From an uncultured Eubacterium sp. (GTDB lineage: Bacteria > Bacillota > Clostridia > Lachnospirales > Lachnospiraceae), in assembly GCA_958446835.1 (NCBI GenBank), contig CAUCXT010000001.1, positions 130,793-194,792 on the forward strand: a stretch of DNA of 64,000 nucleotides, written 5' to 3'. This document shows positions 38,729 through 46,667 of the stretch, one piece after another. The stretch's first letter is position 1; each line of letters begins with the position of its first letter. The notes beneath the pieces were generated by a model. That model saw only the letters and a list, made by a program, of their open reading frames with translations, was not told where the DNA came from and searched no databases. Made by a program: the position numbers and the translations under genes.

Positions 38729-40021
38729 TTATATACACCACGCGGCATAGAGCGGAACCGATTTTATCCCATTATCCATGCCGAAATTCTTGGTGGAAAC
38801 ACGGATTGAGTCCTCTATATCATACTTTTTTCTGAAAGTCTCAAGGCTCTTTGCCCGGACATGCACATTAGCTTTACATTCGACAGGCACAATACGATTA
38901 TCCTGCATAATAACAAAATCCAGCTCCGCCGCCGAACCAGCCTCCCAGTAATATAGCTTGTACTCCCTGCACGATAGCTGTACGGCAAGATAGTTCTCCG
39001 TGATTGCTCCCTTGGCTTCCCCGCCCAAATTGATATCCGAAAGAATATTTTCAACAGGAATCATAGCCTTAGCCGCCAAAAGTCCTACATCTGAAAAATA
39101 TATCTTAAAGCTTGTTATATCCTTGTAAAATTCAAGCGGAATCTTACCCTCATTAACCTTCTCACATCTTAGGACAACCCCAGCCTTGGAAAGCCAGTCT
39201 ATAGAAGCCTTATACTCCCTGCTTCTGGCATTGCTGCCAATCAGCTTATACTGGAATTTTTTATTTTCCCTCGCAAGCTGTGAAGGTATGCAGTTGTATG
39301 TCGCTACATGCTTTATTGCCTCATTTTTTGTGGCATATTTTGCCATATCCGCCGTATAATTGTTTATAATCTCAGCCTGTTTTACCCTCACTATCCTGTA
39401 ATCGTCCGTCTCAATAAATTCCTTCACAACCTCCGGCATTCCACCGACAACAAGATATGAGCGGTACAGCTCAAGCGCCCTGCTGTGCAGGTTCTCACTC
39501 AATGGTGTGTCATCCCTGTACCCCGCCTCAATCATATCCGCCAGCACTTCATTTCCGGTTGCAAGAAGAAATTCATAAAAATCCATAGGGTACATATTGA
39601 TAGAATTTACCTTTCCCACCGGAAAAGAATAGTTCTCCCCCTCAAGTGCAACTCCAAGCAGGCTTCCAGCCGCAATAATATGATATTCCGGTGCTTGTTC
39701 ACAAAAATATTTCAATGAGGTGAGCGCCTTAGGAGTCGCCTGTATCTCATCAAAAATAATCAATGTATGCTCTGTGATAACCTTCCCTAAGACCGCTCCA
39801 AGCTCTAAGACAATTCTCTTCGGCTCAAGATTCCTGTCAAAAATGCTCTTAAGTTCACCGTTCGCCTCAAAATTAAAATACGCATAGTCCGCATAATTCT
39901 TCTTTCCAAAGCTTATTATGGAATATGTTTTTCCTACCTGCCTTGCACCATACACTATGAGCGGCTTTCTGTTTTTTTGATTTTTCCAGCTCAATAAGCC
40001 TTCCTCTATTCTGCGCTTCAC
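38729..40021 (-). CDS. AAA ATPase with DUF4143 domain
   Basis: 430 residues. The N-terminal P-loop is PLIVYGARQVGKTYSIISFG, the Walker B region TLIIFDEIQATPKALTSLKY and a sensor region HIIAAGSLLGVAL. The C-terminal DUF4143 domain ends in a PD-(D/E)XK-like segment, AELDFVIMQDNRIVPVECKA. This family is widespread, often mobile and of unknown role; the nuclease-like end suggests DNA binding or cleavage. The start is GTG at 40021, with GGAGG eight bases upstream; the frame further 5' has no site. It has its own promoter and a perfect palindrome beside it. It stands alone, next to two pseudogenes. Confidence 0.85.
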   Translation of the reverse strand: MKRRIEEGLLSWKNQKNRKPLIVYGARQVGKTYSIISFGKKNYADYAYFNFEANGELKSIFDRNLEPKRIVLELGAVLGKVITEHTLIIFDEIQATPKALTSLKYFCEQAPEYHIIAAGSLLGVALEGENYSFPVGKVNSINMYPMDFYEFLLATGNEVLADMIEAGYRDDTPLSENLHSRALELYRSYLVVGGMPEVVKEFIETDDYRIVRVKQAEIINNYTADMAKYATKNEAIKHVATYNCIPSQLARENKKFQYKLIGSNARSREYKASIDWLSKAGVVLRCEKVNEGKIPLEFYKDITSFKIYFSDVGLLAAKAMIPVENILSDINLGGEAKGAITENYLAVQLSCREYKLYYWEAGSAAELDFVIMQDNRIVPVECKANVHVRAKSLETFRKKYDIEDSIRVSTKNFGMDNGIKSVPLYAAWCI

Positions 40022-40113
40022 GATTACACCTCCAACACACATTCGCTGATACTGCCTGTAAAATTGCATAGACTGCACTTAAACAGAACAATTATACACA
40101 AATCCTTACATAT

Positions 40114-40143
40114 ATTATAAGTTTTTTTCACATTTTAAGTCAA
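40114..40143 (-). promoter_or_regulatory. Promoter of the DUF4143 ATPase gene
   Basis: TTGACT and TATAAT on the minus strand with an 18-base spacer, about 90 bases before the GTG start. Confidence 0.6.
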
Positions 40144-40147
40144 GAAA

Positions 40148-40166
40148 ATGTGATATTATATCACAT
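40148..40166. promoter_or_regulatory. Perfect 19-base palindrome next to the promoter
   Basis: ATGTGATAT-T-ATATCACAT lies five bases upstream of the -35 box. It resembles a TGTGA-N7-TCACA site of the CRP/FNR superfamily, one base longer in the centre than the usual form. Confidence 0.45.
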
Positions 40167-40176
40167 TTTTGTCACC

Positions 40177-40213
40177 ATAAAAGCGGTGACGAACATCCCG
40201 CCACCGCTTTTAT
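40177..40213. terminator. Bidirectional hairpin after the AAC(3)-like gene
   Basis: ATAAAAGCGGTG pairs exactly with CACCGCTTTTAT around a 13-base loop. On the minus strand the stem ends in CTTTTATGG, enough for an intrinsic terminator 40 bases after the stop at 40255. Confidence 0.6.
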
Positions 40214-40254
40214 GTGCTATATTACGTCTCATTTATATTTCACATCCACCGCAT

Positions 40255-41049
40255 TTAAAATGCAATGTCCCTCAACCGCTCCGGTGCAATGCTCTCACTG
40301 GTCACAATGCACTCCGGGTCGGGTGCAAGCACATGCCTTACCACCTCAAAAATCCGTTTCACGTCACACAGAAGGCAATCCGCGTCACCGAATTTCACCT
40401 GTACTGCCGCCCCACAATCAAGAAACGCCTGATTCAGCTTCACAAAATTCTCCGATATATGCGGCTGGGTGGCGTTGTAGTGCCTGCGGACATACACCTT
40501 TCTTATGCTTCCGTCCGGCATCGCTATCTTAAGCTCCATAGGCTTGTCCGACAGCCGGTTAGGCACATTAAGCACCTCCTCAACACTGTGGATGTAGGTG
40601 TTGCGCTCATGCCCTACCCCGACAAGAAGTATCTTTCCGCCGCAGTCCTTCAGCCTGTCATAGCAGCCTCCCGGCGTACAGGGCGTGTTGCAAAGTTCCT
40701 CACCGCTTAGGTATTCCGCCGCACCGCGCCCAAGTCCAGCCATGCTGTGTGTCGGGTGAAGTGAGCGCACAACTCCCGGTCTTTTCATAAACATATTCGT
40801 GAGCAGCCCCACGCAGGAGTGTGTCACCTCCGGGTCATATACAGGGCTACTCTCATTCACCGTTTTCCATGTGTGTGTCGGAAGAAGCAGAAGTCCCTCC
40901 GCGAAGAACTCACTCCACGCGTCAAGCACCGTGTCCGCGCCGCCCTCCACCTGTCCTATGGTTTTCATCGACGAATGTATAAGTATGGTCTCATCACCAT
41001 GCAGCCCCATCGCTCTTAATTGTTCTGTAAGTTCCTGTTTTGTATACAT
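40255..41049 (-). CDS. AAC(3)-family N-acetyltransferase
   Basis: A 264-residue protein of the aminoglycoside 3-N-acetyltransferase (antibiotic_NAT) family. Seen are ETILIHSSMKTIG, LLLPTHTWK, the conserved RSLHPTHSMAGLG, and GKILLVGVGHERNTYIHSVEE, which carries the late His. Members transfer acetyl from acetyl-CoA to the 3-amino group of aminoglycosides, but many chromosomal homologues have other or unknown substrates. Resistance should not be assumed: no mobile element is attached. GGAG precedes the ATG. Confidence 0.85.
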   Translation of the reverse strand: MYTKQELTEQLRAMGLHGDETILIHSSMKTIGQVEGGADTVLDAWSEFFAEGLLLLPTHTWKTVNESSPVYDPEVTHSCVGLLTNMFMKRPGVVRSLHPTHSMAGLGRGAAEYLSGEELCNTPCTPGGCYDRLKDCGGKILLVGVGHERNTYIHSVEEVLNVPNRLSDKPMELKIAMPDGSIRKVYVRRHYNATQPHISENFVKLNQAFLDCGAAVQVKFGDADCLLCDVKRIFEVVRHVLAPDPECIVTSESIAPERLRDIAF

Positions 41050-41115
41050 TTTGCTCCTTATAGGCTATTTATCTAATTATTACATATCTTTATTTGTATT
41101 CTTGATTCATAGTCT

Positions 41116-42006
41116 TTAATGGTTTATATACTCAAAATGCTGGTAGTCCTTGCTCGTCTCCCAGTCACCGCCCCACTCAAAGCCATGCTCCGTGAACAGC
41201 CTGTAGCATAGGTCCTCATGGTCTATCTTATACAGAAAATCCACACTTCTGTCCGCGTAGCTTATGGCATCCTCCGGACTCACTGCTACACCGTTTCCTG
41301 TCTCCTTGACCTGCGGATTGTAGAATGGGTTAATATCCACCGCAAGCCCCATGCCATGCTCAGACACAATATCCGTTCCGGATATCGTTCTGAAATTGAA
41401 CGCAGAAGTATTATTATCGCTCATCGACAGCTCATCATCGCCATCATACTCATCGATTAGCGCTATCTTCTCAATAGGGTACTGCGCCTTGTAAAGCTGT
41501 TTGAATATATCAAGTATGTCATCCGCAATGAGCTTGTTGACAATAAGCTCGCCCTCACAGCTTCTCCCCGCGAAGTCCACGTACATGACATGGACATAGC
41601 GCAGGTCTTTCCGCTCAACAGGACAGCCCTCCTTATAGCTCTTGCCCTGCATGTTCTTCCACACACTGTTAGGAAGCTCTGATACATAGAAGCTGCTGTA
41701 ATCGGTGTCATCTGTAGTCTGTGCGACATCCTCTCCCGCACTGCCTCCGTCAATTGCGACATCTGATATGTTACCATCATCTGTTGTACTGTTAACTGTA
41801 CCATACGGTATACTACCATCTGTTGCGCTGTCACTGCCACCGGTGTATGTCCCACCACTTGCTGTATCTTCCGCCTTACCTAAATCTATTGTCCCGCCCG
41901 CCGGCGAATCAGCCGTACCTCCGAAATACAGCATTGCGCCAAGCATGCCAAGCGGCACGAGTGAAACTGCCATAATTATGAGCAGTACCTTAGTCATTTT
42001 ACTCAT
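41116..42006 (-). CDS. Secreted M15-family (VanY-like) peptidase
   Basis: 296 residues. An N-terminal membrane anchor (VLLIIMAVSLVPLGMLGAML) is followed by a low-complexity Gly/Asp/Thr/Ser linker (about 35-100), then a D-Ala-D-Ala carboxypeptidase/endolysin-type M15C domain: SEHGMGLAVDINPFYNPQ gives the metal His and Asp and DYQHFEY the final His. Such enzymes trim peptidoglycan peptide stems. The ribosome binding site overlaps the TGA of the transporter gene (TGAGG), so they are cotranscribed, although a functional link is not evident. Confidence 0.83.
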   Translation of the reverse strand: MSKMTKVLLIIMAVSLVPLGMLGAMLYFGGTADSPAGGTIDLGKAEDTASGGTYTGGSDSATDGSIPYGTVNSTTDDGNISDVAIDGGSAGEDVAQTTDDTDYSSFYVSELPNSVWKNMQGKSYKEGCPVERKDLRYVHVMYVDFAGRSCEGELIVNKLIADDILDIFKQLYKAQYPIEKIALIDEYDGDDELSMSDNNTSAFNFRTISGTDIVSEHGMGLAVDINPFYNPQVKETGNGVAVSPEDAISYADRSVDFLYKIDHEDLCYRLFTEHGFEWGGDWETSKDYQHFEYINH

Positions 42007-42015
42007 ACGATAGCC

Positions 42016-43389
42016 TCACATCGAAATCCATCCAAACGCATTCGCGATAGAACTTATCAAAATTAATGCCGCAAAAATCGGGCACAGATACTTAATCATG
42101 AAACAGAATATCTTCTTTCTGCGGAATGTACCTCCGCCGTAGGTCACCTCTTCCTCAATATGCTCCACTCCGACAACCCTTGAAACGAACAGGCACGTTG
42201 CTATAGCGGCAATTGGCATCATAGCTGTATTTGTTAGGAAATCAAAAAAATCCAAAAACTGCATGCCAATTATCTTTACATTGGCAAGAGGTCCGTATCC
42301 AAGAGCGGACAGGCTTCCAAGTCCTATCATAATCGCACCGATAATAACAGTAGATTTCTTTCTATTCCACCCAAATTCATCCTCAAATGTAGAAACTGCG
42401 CTTTCAGTCAACGCGATTGAACTGGTAAGTGCGGCAAAGAGAACCAGCATGAAAAACATAACTCCGGCAAAGGTTCCAAACCCCATACTTGCAAAAACCT
42501 TTGGAATGGTGATAAACATAAGTGCCGGTCCGGCTTGAAGTGTCTTGGCATCCCCACCGGAAAATGCAAAGACTGCCGGAATAATCATAAGCCCTGCCAT
42601 CATGGCAATCGCTGTATCGAAAATCTCAACCTGTTTTGTCGATTCCTCGATTGAATTTTCCTTTTTCATGTATGAACCAAATGTAATCAGTATACCCATC
42701 GCAATTGAAAGCGAATAAAACATCTGTCCCATAGCTGTTACAACTGTCATCCATGAAAAATTATTTACATTAGGAACCAGAAAATATTTCACACCAGCCA
42801 ATGCCCCGGGTCTTGTCACTGAATATACTGTAATTATCAACGATAATATTACCAGAATAGGCATCATAAATTTTGAGACACACTCAATTCCGTTGCGCAC
42901 ACCGGCAAAAATAATGACCAGCACTATCATGGCAAATATGGCAAAGTAAATCTCCGGCGAAGCACCGGCGGAGATAAATTCAGAAAAATATCCGTCCACT
43001 GCCAAAGCCTGTGTCTGCCCTATGACGTATCCGACAAGATATTTTATAACCCATCCGCCGATTACCGAATAATATGGAACTATCAGGATTGGAATAATCG
43101 CATTTATCCATCCTCCCGCCATAGCCCATTTAGACTTTCCAAAGGAAGCATACGCTCCCACAGGGCTTTTCCGTGTCATTCGTCCTAAAGCCGTCTCAGC
43201 TATTATCATCGTATAGCCAAATGTCAATGCCAGAATAATATATATTACAAGAAAAATTCCTCCGCCATATTTGGCCGCCAGATATGGGAATCTCCATATA
43301 TTTCCCAAGCCTACAGAAGCGCCCGCTGCCGAGAGGACAAATCCTATCTTACCGGAAAATGAACTCCTTTTTGACTCATGCTGTTTCAT
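42016..43389 (-). CDS. Sodium-dependent transporter of the NSS (SNF) family
   Basis: 457 residues with about 11-12 membrane spans. The N-terminal GFVLSAAGASVGLGNIWRFPYLAAKYGGG is the NSS sodium/substrate site in TM1 (unwound GLGNIWRFPY). YSLSIAMGILITFGSYM is TM6, and LFAALTSSIALTESAVSTFED is TM8. Bacterial members import amino acids (Trp, Leu, Tyr, Ala) with Na+. The substrate cannot be read. It starts a unit with the M15 peptidase. Confidence 0.92.
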   Translation of the reverse strand: MKQHESKRSSFSGKIGFVLSAAGASVGLGNIWRFPYLAAKYGGGIFLVIYIILALTFGYTMIIAETALGRMTRKSPVGAYASFGKSKWAMAGGWINAIIPILIVPYYSVIGGWVIKYLVGYVIGQTQALAVDGYFSEFISAGASPEIYFAIFAMIVLVIIFAGVRNGIECVSKFMMPILVILSLIITVYSVTRPGALAGVKYFLVPNVNNFSWMTVVTAMGQMFYSLSIAMGILITFGSYMKKENSIEESTKQVEIFDTAIAMMAGLMIIPAVFAFSGGDAKTLQAGPALMFITIPKVFASMGFGTFAGVMFFMLVLFAALTSSIALTESAVSTFEDEFGWNRKKSTVIIGAIMIGLGSLSALGYGPLANVKIIGMQFLDFFDFLTNTAMMPIAAIATCLFVSRVVGVEHIEEEVTYGGGTFRRKKIFCFMIKYLCPIFAALILISSIANAFGWISM

Positions 43390-43465
43390 TGCTTATTATA
43401 CCTCGTTTCATATAGAATCCGTTCTCTGTTTTCAATAATGAACGTCTAACGTCCGCTGATAAGCT

Positions 43466-44668
43466 CTAATGCTCATCGACAACCTGAAAAATTATGAACT
43501 TAAGATAGTATGACTCATTCGCAGCCCACAGTATCGGATGATCCGGTCCCTGTGTGCGGAATTCCACCTGTCTTAGACGCTTATGGACGCTCTGCGCCGC
43601 CTCCTTGATAGTCTTAGTAAAGAGCTCCTGTGTCATAAAATGTGAGCATGAGCAGGTCGCAAGGTATCCTCCGTCCTTAACAAGCCTCAAGCCCTTCATA
43701 TTAATTTCCCTGTAGCCCTTTATCGCATTCTTTGTCGCCTCACGCGATTTAGTAAAAGCAGGTGGGTCAAGTATCACAACATCATACTTCTCCCCCTCTG
43801 CGGCAAGGCGCGGAAGTTCATCAAGGACATTAGCATATTTAAAATGCACAGTTCCGTCAAGTCCGTTAAGCTTTGCATTGGCTTCCGCCTGCTGTATCGC
43901 ATACTCAGATATATCAAGTCCCGTGACTTCCGCTGCCCCTGCAATCCCTGCATTGAGTGCAAATGTTCCCATGTGGGTGAAGCAGTCTAAGACCCTCTTT
44001 CCCTTACACAGTCTCTGTATTGCAAGTCTGTTGTACTTCTGGTCTAAGAAAAATCCTGTCTTCTGTCCATTCACAACATCCACCATATAGTGCACACCGT
44101 TCTCCACAATCTCAACATTGGTATCGAATTCATCACCTATGAAACCCTTTACGGTCTTAAGTCCTTCCTTCTCGCGCTCCCTTGCGTCACTTCTCTCGTA
44201 TACACCTCGTATAGCTATTCCGTCTGCCTTCAAAATCTCCTTCAGGTCATCTACTATCTTTTCCTTGAAGCGCTCTATACCAAGCGTAAGCGCCTGAACT
44301 ACAAGTACATCCTCATACTTATCCACGACAATTCCCGGCAGGAAATCCGCCTCACCGAATATAACGCGGCAGGATGAGATATCCACTGTGTCCTTGCGGT
44401 AATCCCATGCAACCTTGACCCTGTTATATATAAACTCATCATCTATAAGCTGGTCGGCATTTCTCGTCATCATTCTTATTCTAATCTTAGAATTCTGGTT
44501 GATATAACCTCTGCCAAGCATATATCCGTTAAATGCATGTACTGCAACTATATCCCCGTTCTTAAAGGTTCCTACAATAGTGTCTATCTCATTATCGTAT
44601 ATCCACGGACCTCCCTGTCCGAACTCTCTTCCTTCTCCCTTTTTTAATGTAACAATTGATTCAGGCAT
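43466..44668 (-). CDS. RlmI-like rRNA cytosine-C5 methyltransferase
   Basis: 400 residues: an N-terminal PUA domain (VTLKKGEGREFGQGGPWIYD, then KNGDIVAVHAFNGYMLGRGY), a central EEHD-type subdomain, and a class I SAM methyltransferase with VLDCFTHMGTFALNAGIAGA (SAM loop), VTGLDISEYAIQQAEANA, VVILDPPAFTKSRE and ATCSCSHFMTQELF (candidate catalytic Cys). This is the architecture of RlmI, which makes m5C1962 in 23S rRNA; related enzymes vary in target. It is a single gene. Confidence 0.87.
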   Translation of the reverse strand: MPESIVTLKKGEGREFGQGGPWIYDNEIDTIVGTFKNGDIVAVHAFNGYMLGRGYINQNSKIRIRMMTRNADQLIDDEFIYNRVKVAWDYRKDTVDISSCRVIFGEADFLPGIVVDKYEDVLVVQALTLGIERFKEKIVDDLKEILKADGIAIRGVYERSDAREREKEGLKTVKGFIGDEFDTNVEIVENGVHYMVDVVNGQKTGFFLDQKYNRLAIQRLCKGKRVLDCFTHMGTFALNAGIAGAAEVTGLDISEYAIQQAEANAKLNGLDGTVHFKYANVLDELPRLAAEGEKYDVVILDPPAFTKSREATKNAIKGYREINMKGLRLVKDGGYLATCSCSHFMTQELFTKTIKEAAQSVHKRLRQVEFRTQGPDHPILWAANESYYLKFIIFQVVDEH

Positions 44669-44783
44669 GTCTTTTCTCCATCTCCACTATTTATTCTGCA
44701 TATTCTTTTTTGATATAGTAAATAATATATCCATCAAGATATAAAATCAAGCTTGAATAATGTTTCTCTTGCGAGGTAATCAA

Positions 44784-45215
44784 ATGATTAAACAATTCAT
44801 ATTCTGTGGCAGTCTTGGTTGGTGCTTCGAAGTGTTCTGGACAGGTCTTGGCTCTTTATTTAAACATGACAAAAAGCTGATGGGACAGAGTTCACTGCAC
44901 ATGTTTCCCATATACGGAAGTGCAATTATCATACCGCCCATCCATAGGCTGATAAAAAAAGCCAACGTCTTTGTGCGCGGAAGTGTCTACGCTCTGTGCA
45001 TTTTTTTGACTGAATTTATCAGCGGCAGTATTCTCAAGAAGCGCAACGCCTGTCCATGGGACTATTCCGATGCCGCCCTTAACTATAAGGGAATCATCCG
45101 CTTAGATTATGCCCCGGTGTGGTTCATTGTTGGTCTGATTTATGAAAAAATGCTGTGCGCCACGAACAAGCGCCCGGCATTTCCGGATGCCCTCAAGCTT
45201 CTGAAAACTCCATAA
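44784..45215 (+). CDS. CmpB-like (ABC_trans_CmpB family) membrane protein
   Basis: 143 residues, about four membrane spans. The pattern FCGSLGWCFEVFWTGLGSL, SSLHMFPIYGSAIIIPPIHR, CIFLTEFISGSILKKRNACP, CPWDYSD and IRLDYAPVWFIVGLIYEKM is that of the small membrane proteins labelled 'putative ABC transporter permease'. Transport has not been shown for them, and no ATPase is adjacent. The start at 44784 has GAGG eight bases upstream; the ATG eight codons earlier lacks one. It is on the plus strand, divergent from the methyltransferase. Confidence 0.75.
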   Translation: MIKQFIFCGSLGWCFEVFWTGLGSLFKHDKKLMGQSSLHMFPIYGSAIIIPPIHRLIKKANVFVRGSVYALCIFLTEFISGSILKKRNACPWDYSDAALNYKGIIRLDYAPVWFIVGLIYEKMLCATNKRPAFPDALKLLKTP

Positions 45216-45277
45216 CACTATTCATTATCACCATTGGAACAGTAGAACAATTCCCAACAAGGAATATTTATCTAAAA

Positions 45278-45316
45278 AATCCGGGGCACCAGTATAGATG
45301 TCCCGGATTCATTTTT
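45278..45316 (+). terminator. Intrinsic terminator after the CmpB-like gene
   Basis: AATCCGGG pairs with CCCGGATT and is followed by CATTTTTATT on the plus strand, about 65 bases after the stop. Confidence 0.65.
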
Positions 45317-45415
45317 ATTATTATAATACTCTTACAAGCAGACTGTAAAATAATCCCATAAATAACGGTCTTATCCAATGTAAACACAATTACATTAGGC
45401 ATACAAGCACTCTGT

Positions 45416-46654
45416 CTAATATAAAGGATACTTATCTGTAAGTCCCTTCACAAGGCGCATAGCCTCTTCCTTATTAGCCTCAGAATCAGCTATTGCAAGA
45501 GAAATCGCCTCTGCAACAGTATCCATATCCTCTGCCTTGAAACCTCTTGTCGTGACAGCAGGCGTACCAAGTCTGATACCACTTGTGACAAATGGTGAAG
45601 CCGGGTCATTAGGAATGGCATTCTTGTTACATGTGATATTAACAGAGTCAAGAAGCTTCTCTGTAGCCTTTCCTGTAACGCCCTTGCTTATAAGATTCAC
45701 AAGCATAAGGTGATTGTCTGTTCCGCCTGATACAAGGTCAAAACCTCTGTCCATAAGTCCCTTTGCAAGAGCCTGTGCATTGTCAATAATGTTCTGCGCA
45801 TACACCTTGAAGCTTGGGTCAAGTGCTTCCTTGAAACATACAGCCTTGCCGGCAATGACATGCATAAGAGGTCCTCCCTGAATACCAGGGAAGATTGCCT
45901 TGTTAAAGTTGAACTTATCAGCAGCCTCCTGATTGCAGAGAATCATTCCGCCTCTAGGTCCCCTGAGTGTCTTATGGGTTGTTGTCGTGACAACATCCGC
46001 ATAAGGAATAGGGCTCATGTGAAGTCCTGCTGCGACAAGTCCTGCGATGTGTGCCATATCAACCATAAGAACTGCACCGACCTCATCTGCTATCTCACGG
46101 AACTTCTTAAAGTCTATTGCTCTGGCATAAGCGCTCGCACCTGCAACGATAAGCTTAGGACGGCACTCCTTAGCTATTGCAAGTACATTATCATAGTCTA
46201 TGTATCCATCCGAATTAACTCCGTAGGGAACAATGTTAAAGTATTTTCCTGAAATGTTGACCGGACTTCCATGTGTAAGGTGTCCGCCATCGGCAAGGCT
46301 CATACCCATAACCGTATCGCCAGGCTTAACAATTGCGAAAAACACTGCAAGATTAGCCTGCGCACCTGAATGTGGCTGTACATTGACATAATCACAGCCG
46401 AACAGCTTCTTGGCTCTCTCAATTGCGAGATTCTCCACAACATCTACATACTGGCAGCCGCCGTAGTATCTCTTTCCCGGATATCCTTCGGCATACTTAT
46501 TGGTCAAAGGGCTCCCCATAGCCGCCATGACCGCTTTGCTCACAAAGTTCTCAGAAGCGATAAGCTCAATGTGATCTCTCTGTCTTCCAAGTTCGTCCGA
46601 AATCGCAGCAGCAATCTCGGGATCAAATTCTTTAACTTCTTCAAATGAATACAT
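45416..46654 (-). CDS. glyA: Serine hydroxymethyltransferase
   Basis: A 412-residue PLP enzyme interconverting serine + THF and glycine + 5,10-methylene-THF, the main source of C1 units for folD/fchA and purines. Seen are ELIASENFVSKAVMAAMGS, NKYAEGYPGKRYYGGCQYVD, VNVQPHSGAQANLAVFFA, LMVDMAHIAGLVAAGLH and the PLP lysine in VVTTTTHKTLRGPRGG. Length is normal. GGAGG lies in the 13 bases between the chemoreceptor stop and this ATG, so it is probably transcribed with that gene, an unusual pairing. No glycine or THF riboswitch can fit in this gap. Confidence 0.95.
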   Translation of the reverse strand: MYSFEEVKEFDPEIAAAISDELGRQRDHIELIASENFVSKAVMAAMGSPLTNKYAEGYPGKRYYGGCQYVDVVENLAIERAKKLFGCDYVNVQPHSGAQANLAVFFAIVKPGDTVMGMSLADGGHLTHGSPVNISGKYFNIVPYGVNSDGYIDYDNVLAIAKECRPKLIVAGASAYARAIDFKKFREIADEVGAVLMVDMAHIAGLVAAGLHMSPIPYADVVTTTTHKTLRGPRGGMILCNQEAADKFNFNKAIFPGIQGGPLMHVIAGKAVCFKEALDPSFKVYAQNIIDNAQALAKGLMDRGFDLVSGGTDNHLMLVNLISKGVTGKATEKLLDSVNITCNKNAIPNDPASPFVTSGIRLGTPAVTTRGFKAEDMDTVAEAISLAIADSEANKEEAMRLVKGLTDKYPLY

Positions 46655-46667
46655 ATTCCTGCCTCCG

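Noticed and set aside
40255..41049. Mobile antibiotic-resistance gene
   Set aside because: The AAC(3)-family gene has no insertion sequence or integron around it and its composition fits its neighbours. It is more likely a native homologue.
45216..45415. Regulatory RNA downstream of the CmpB-like gene
   Set aside because: Apart from one intrinsic terminator at 45278-45316 I found only unstructured sequence.
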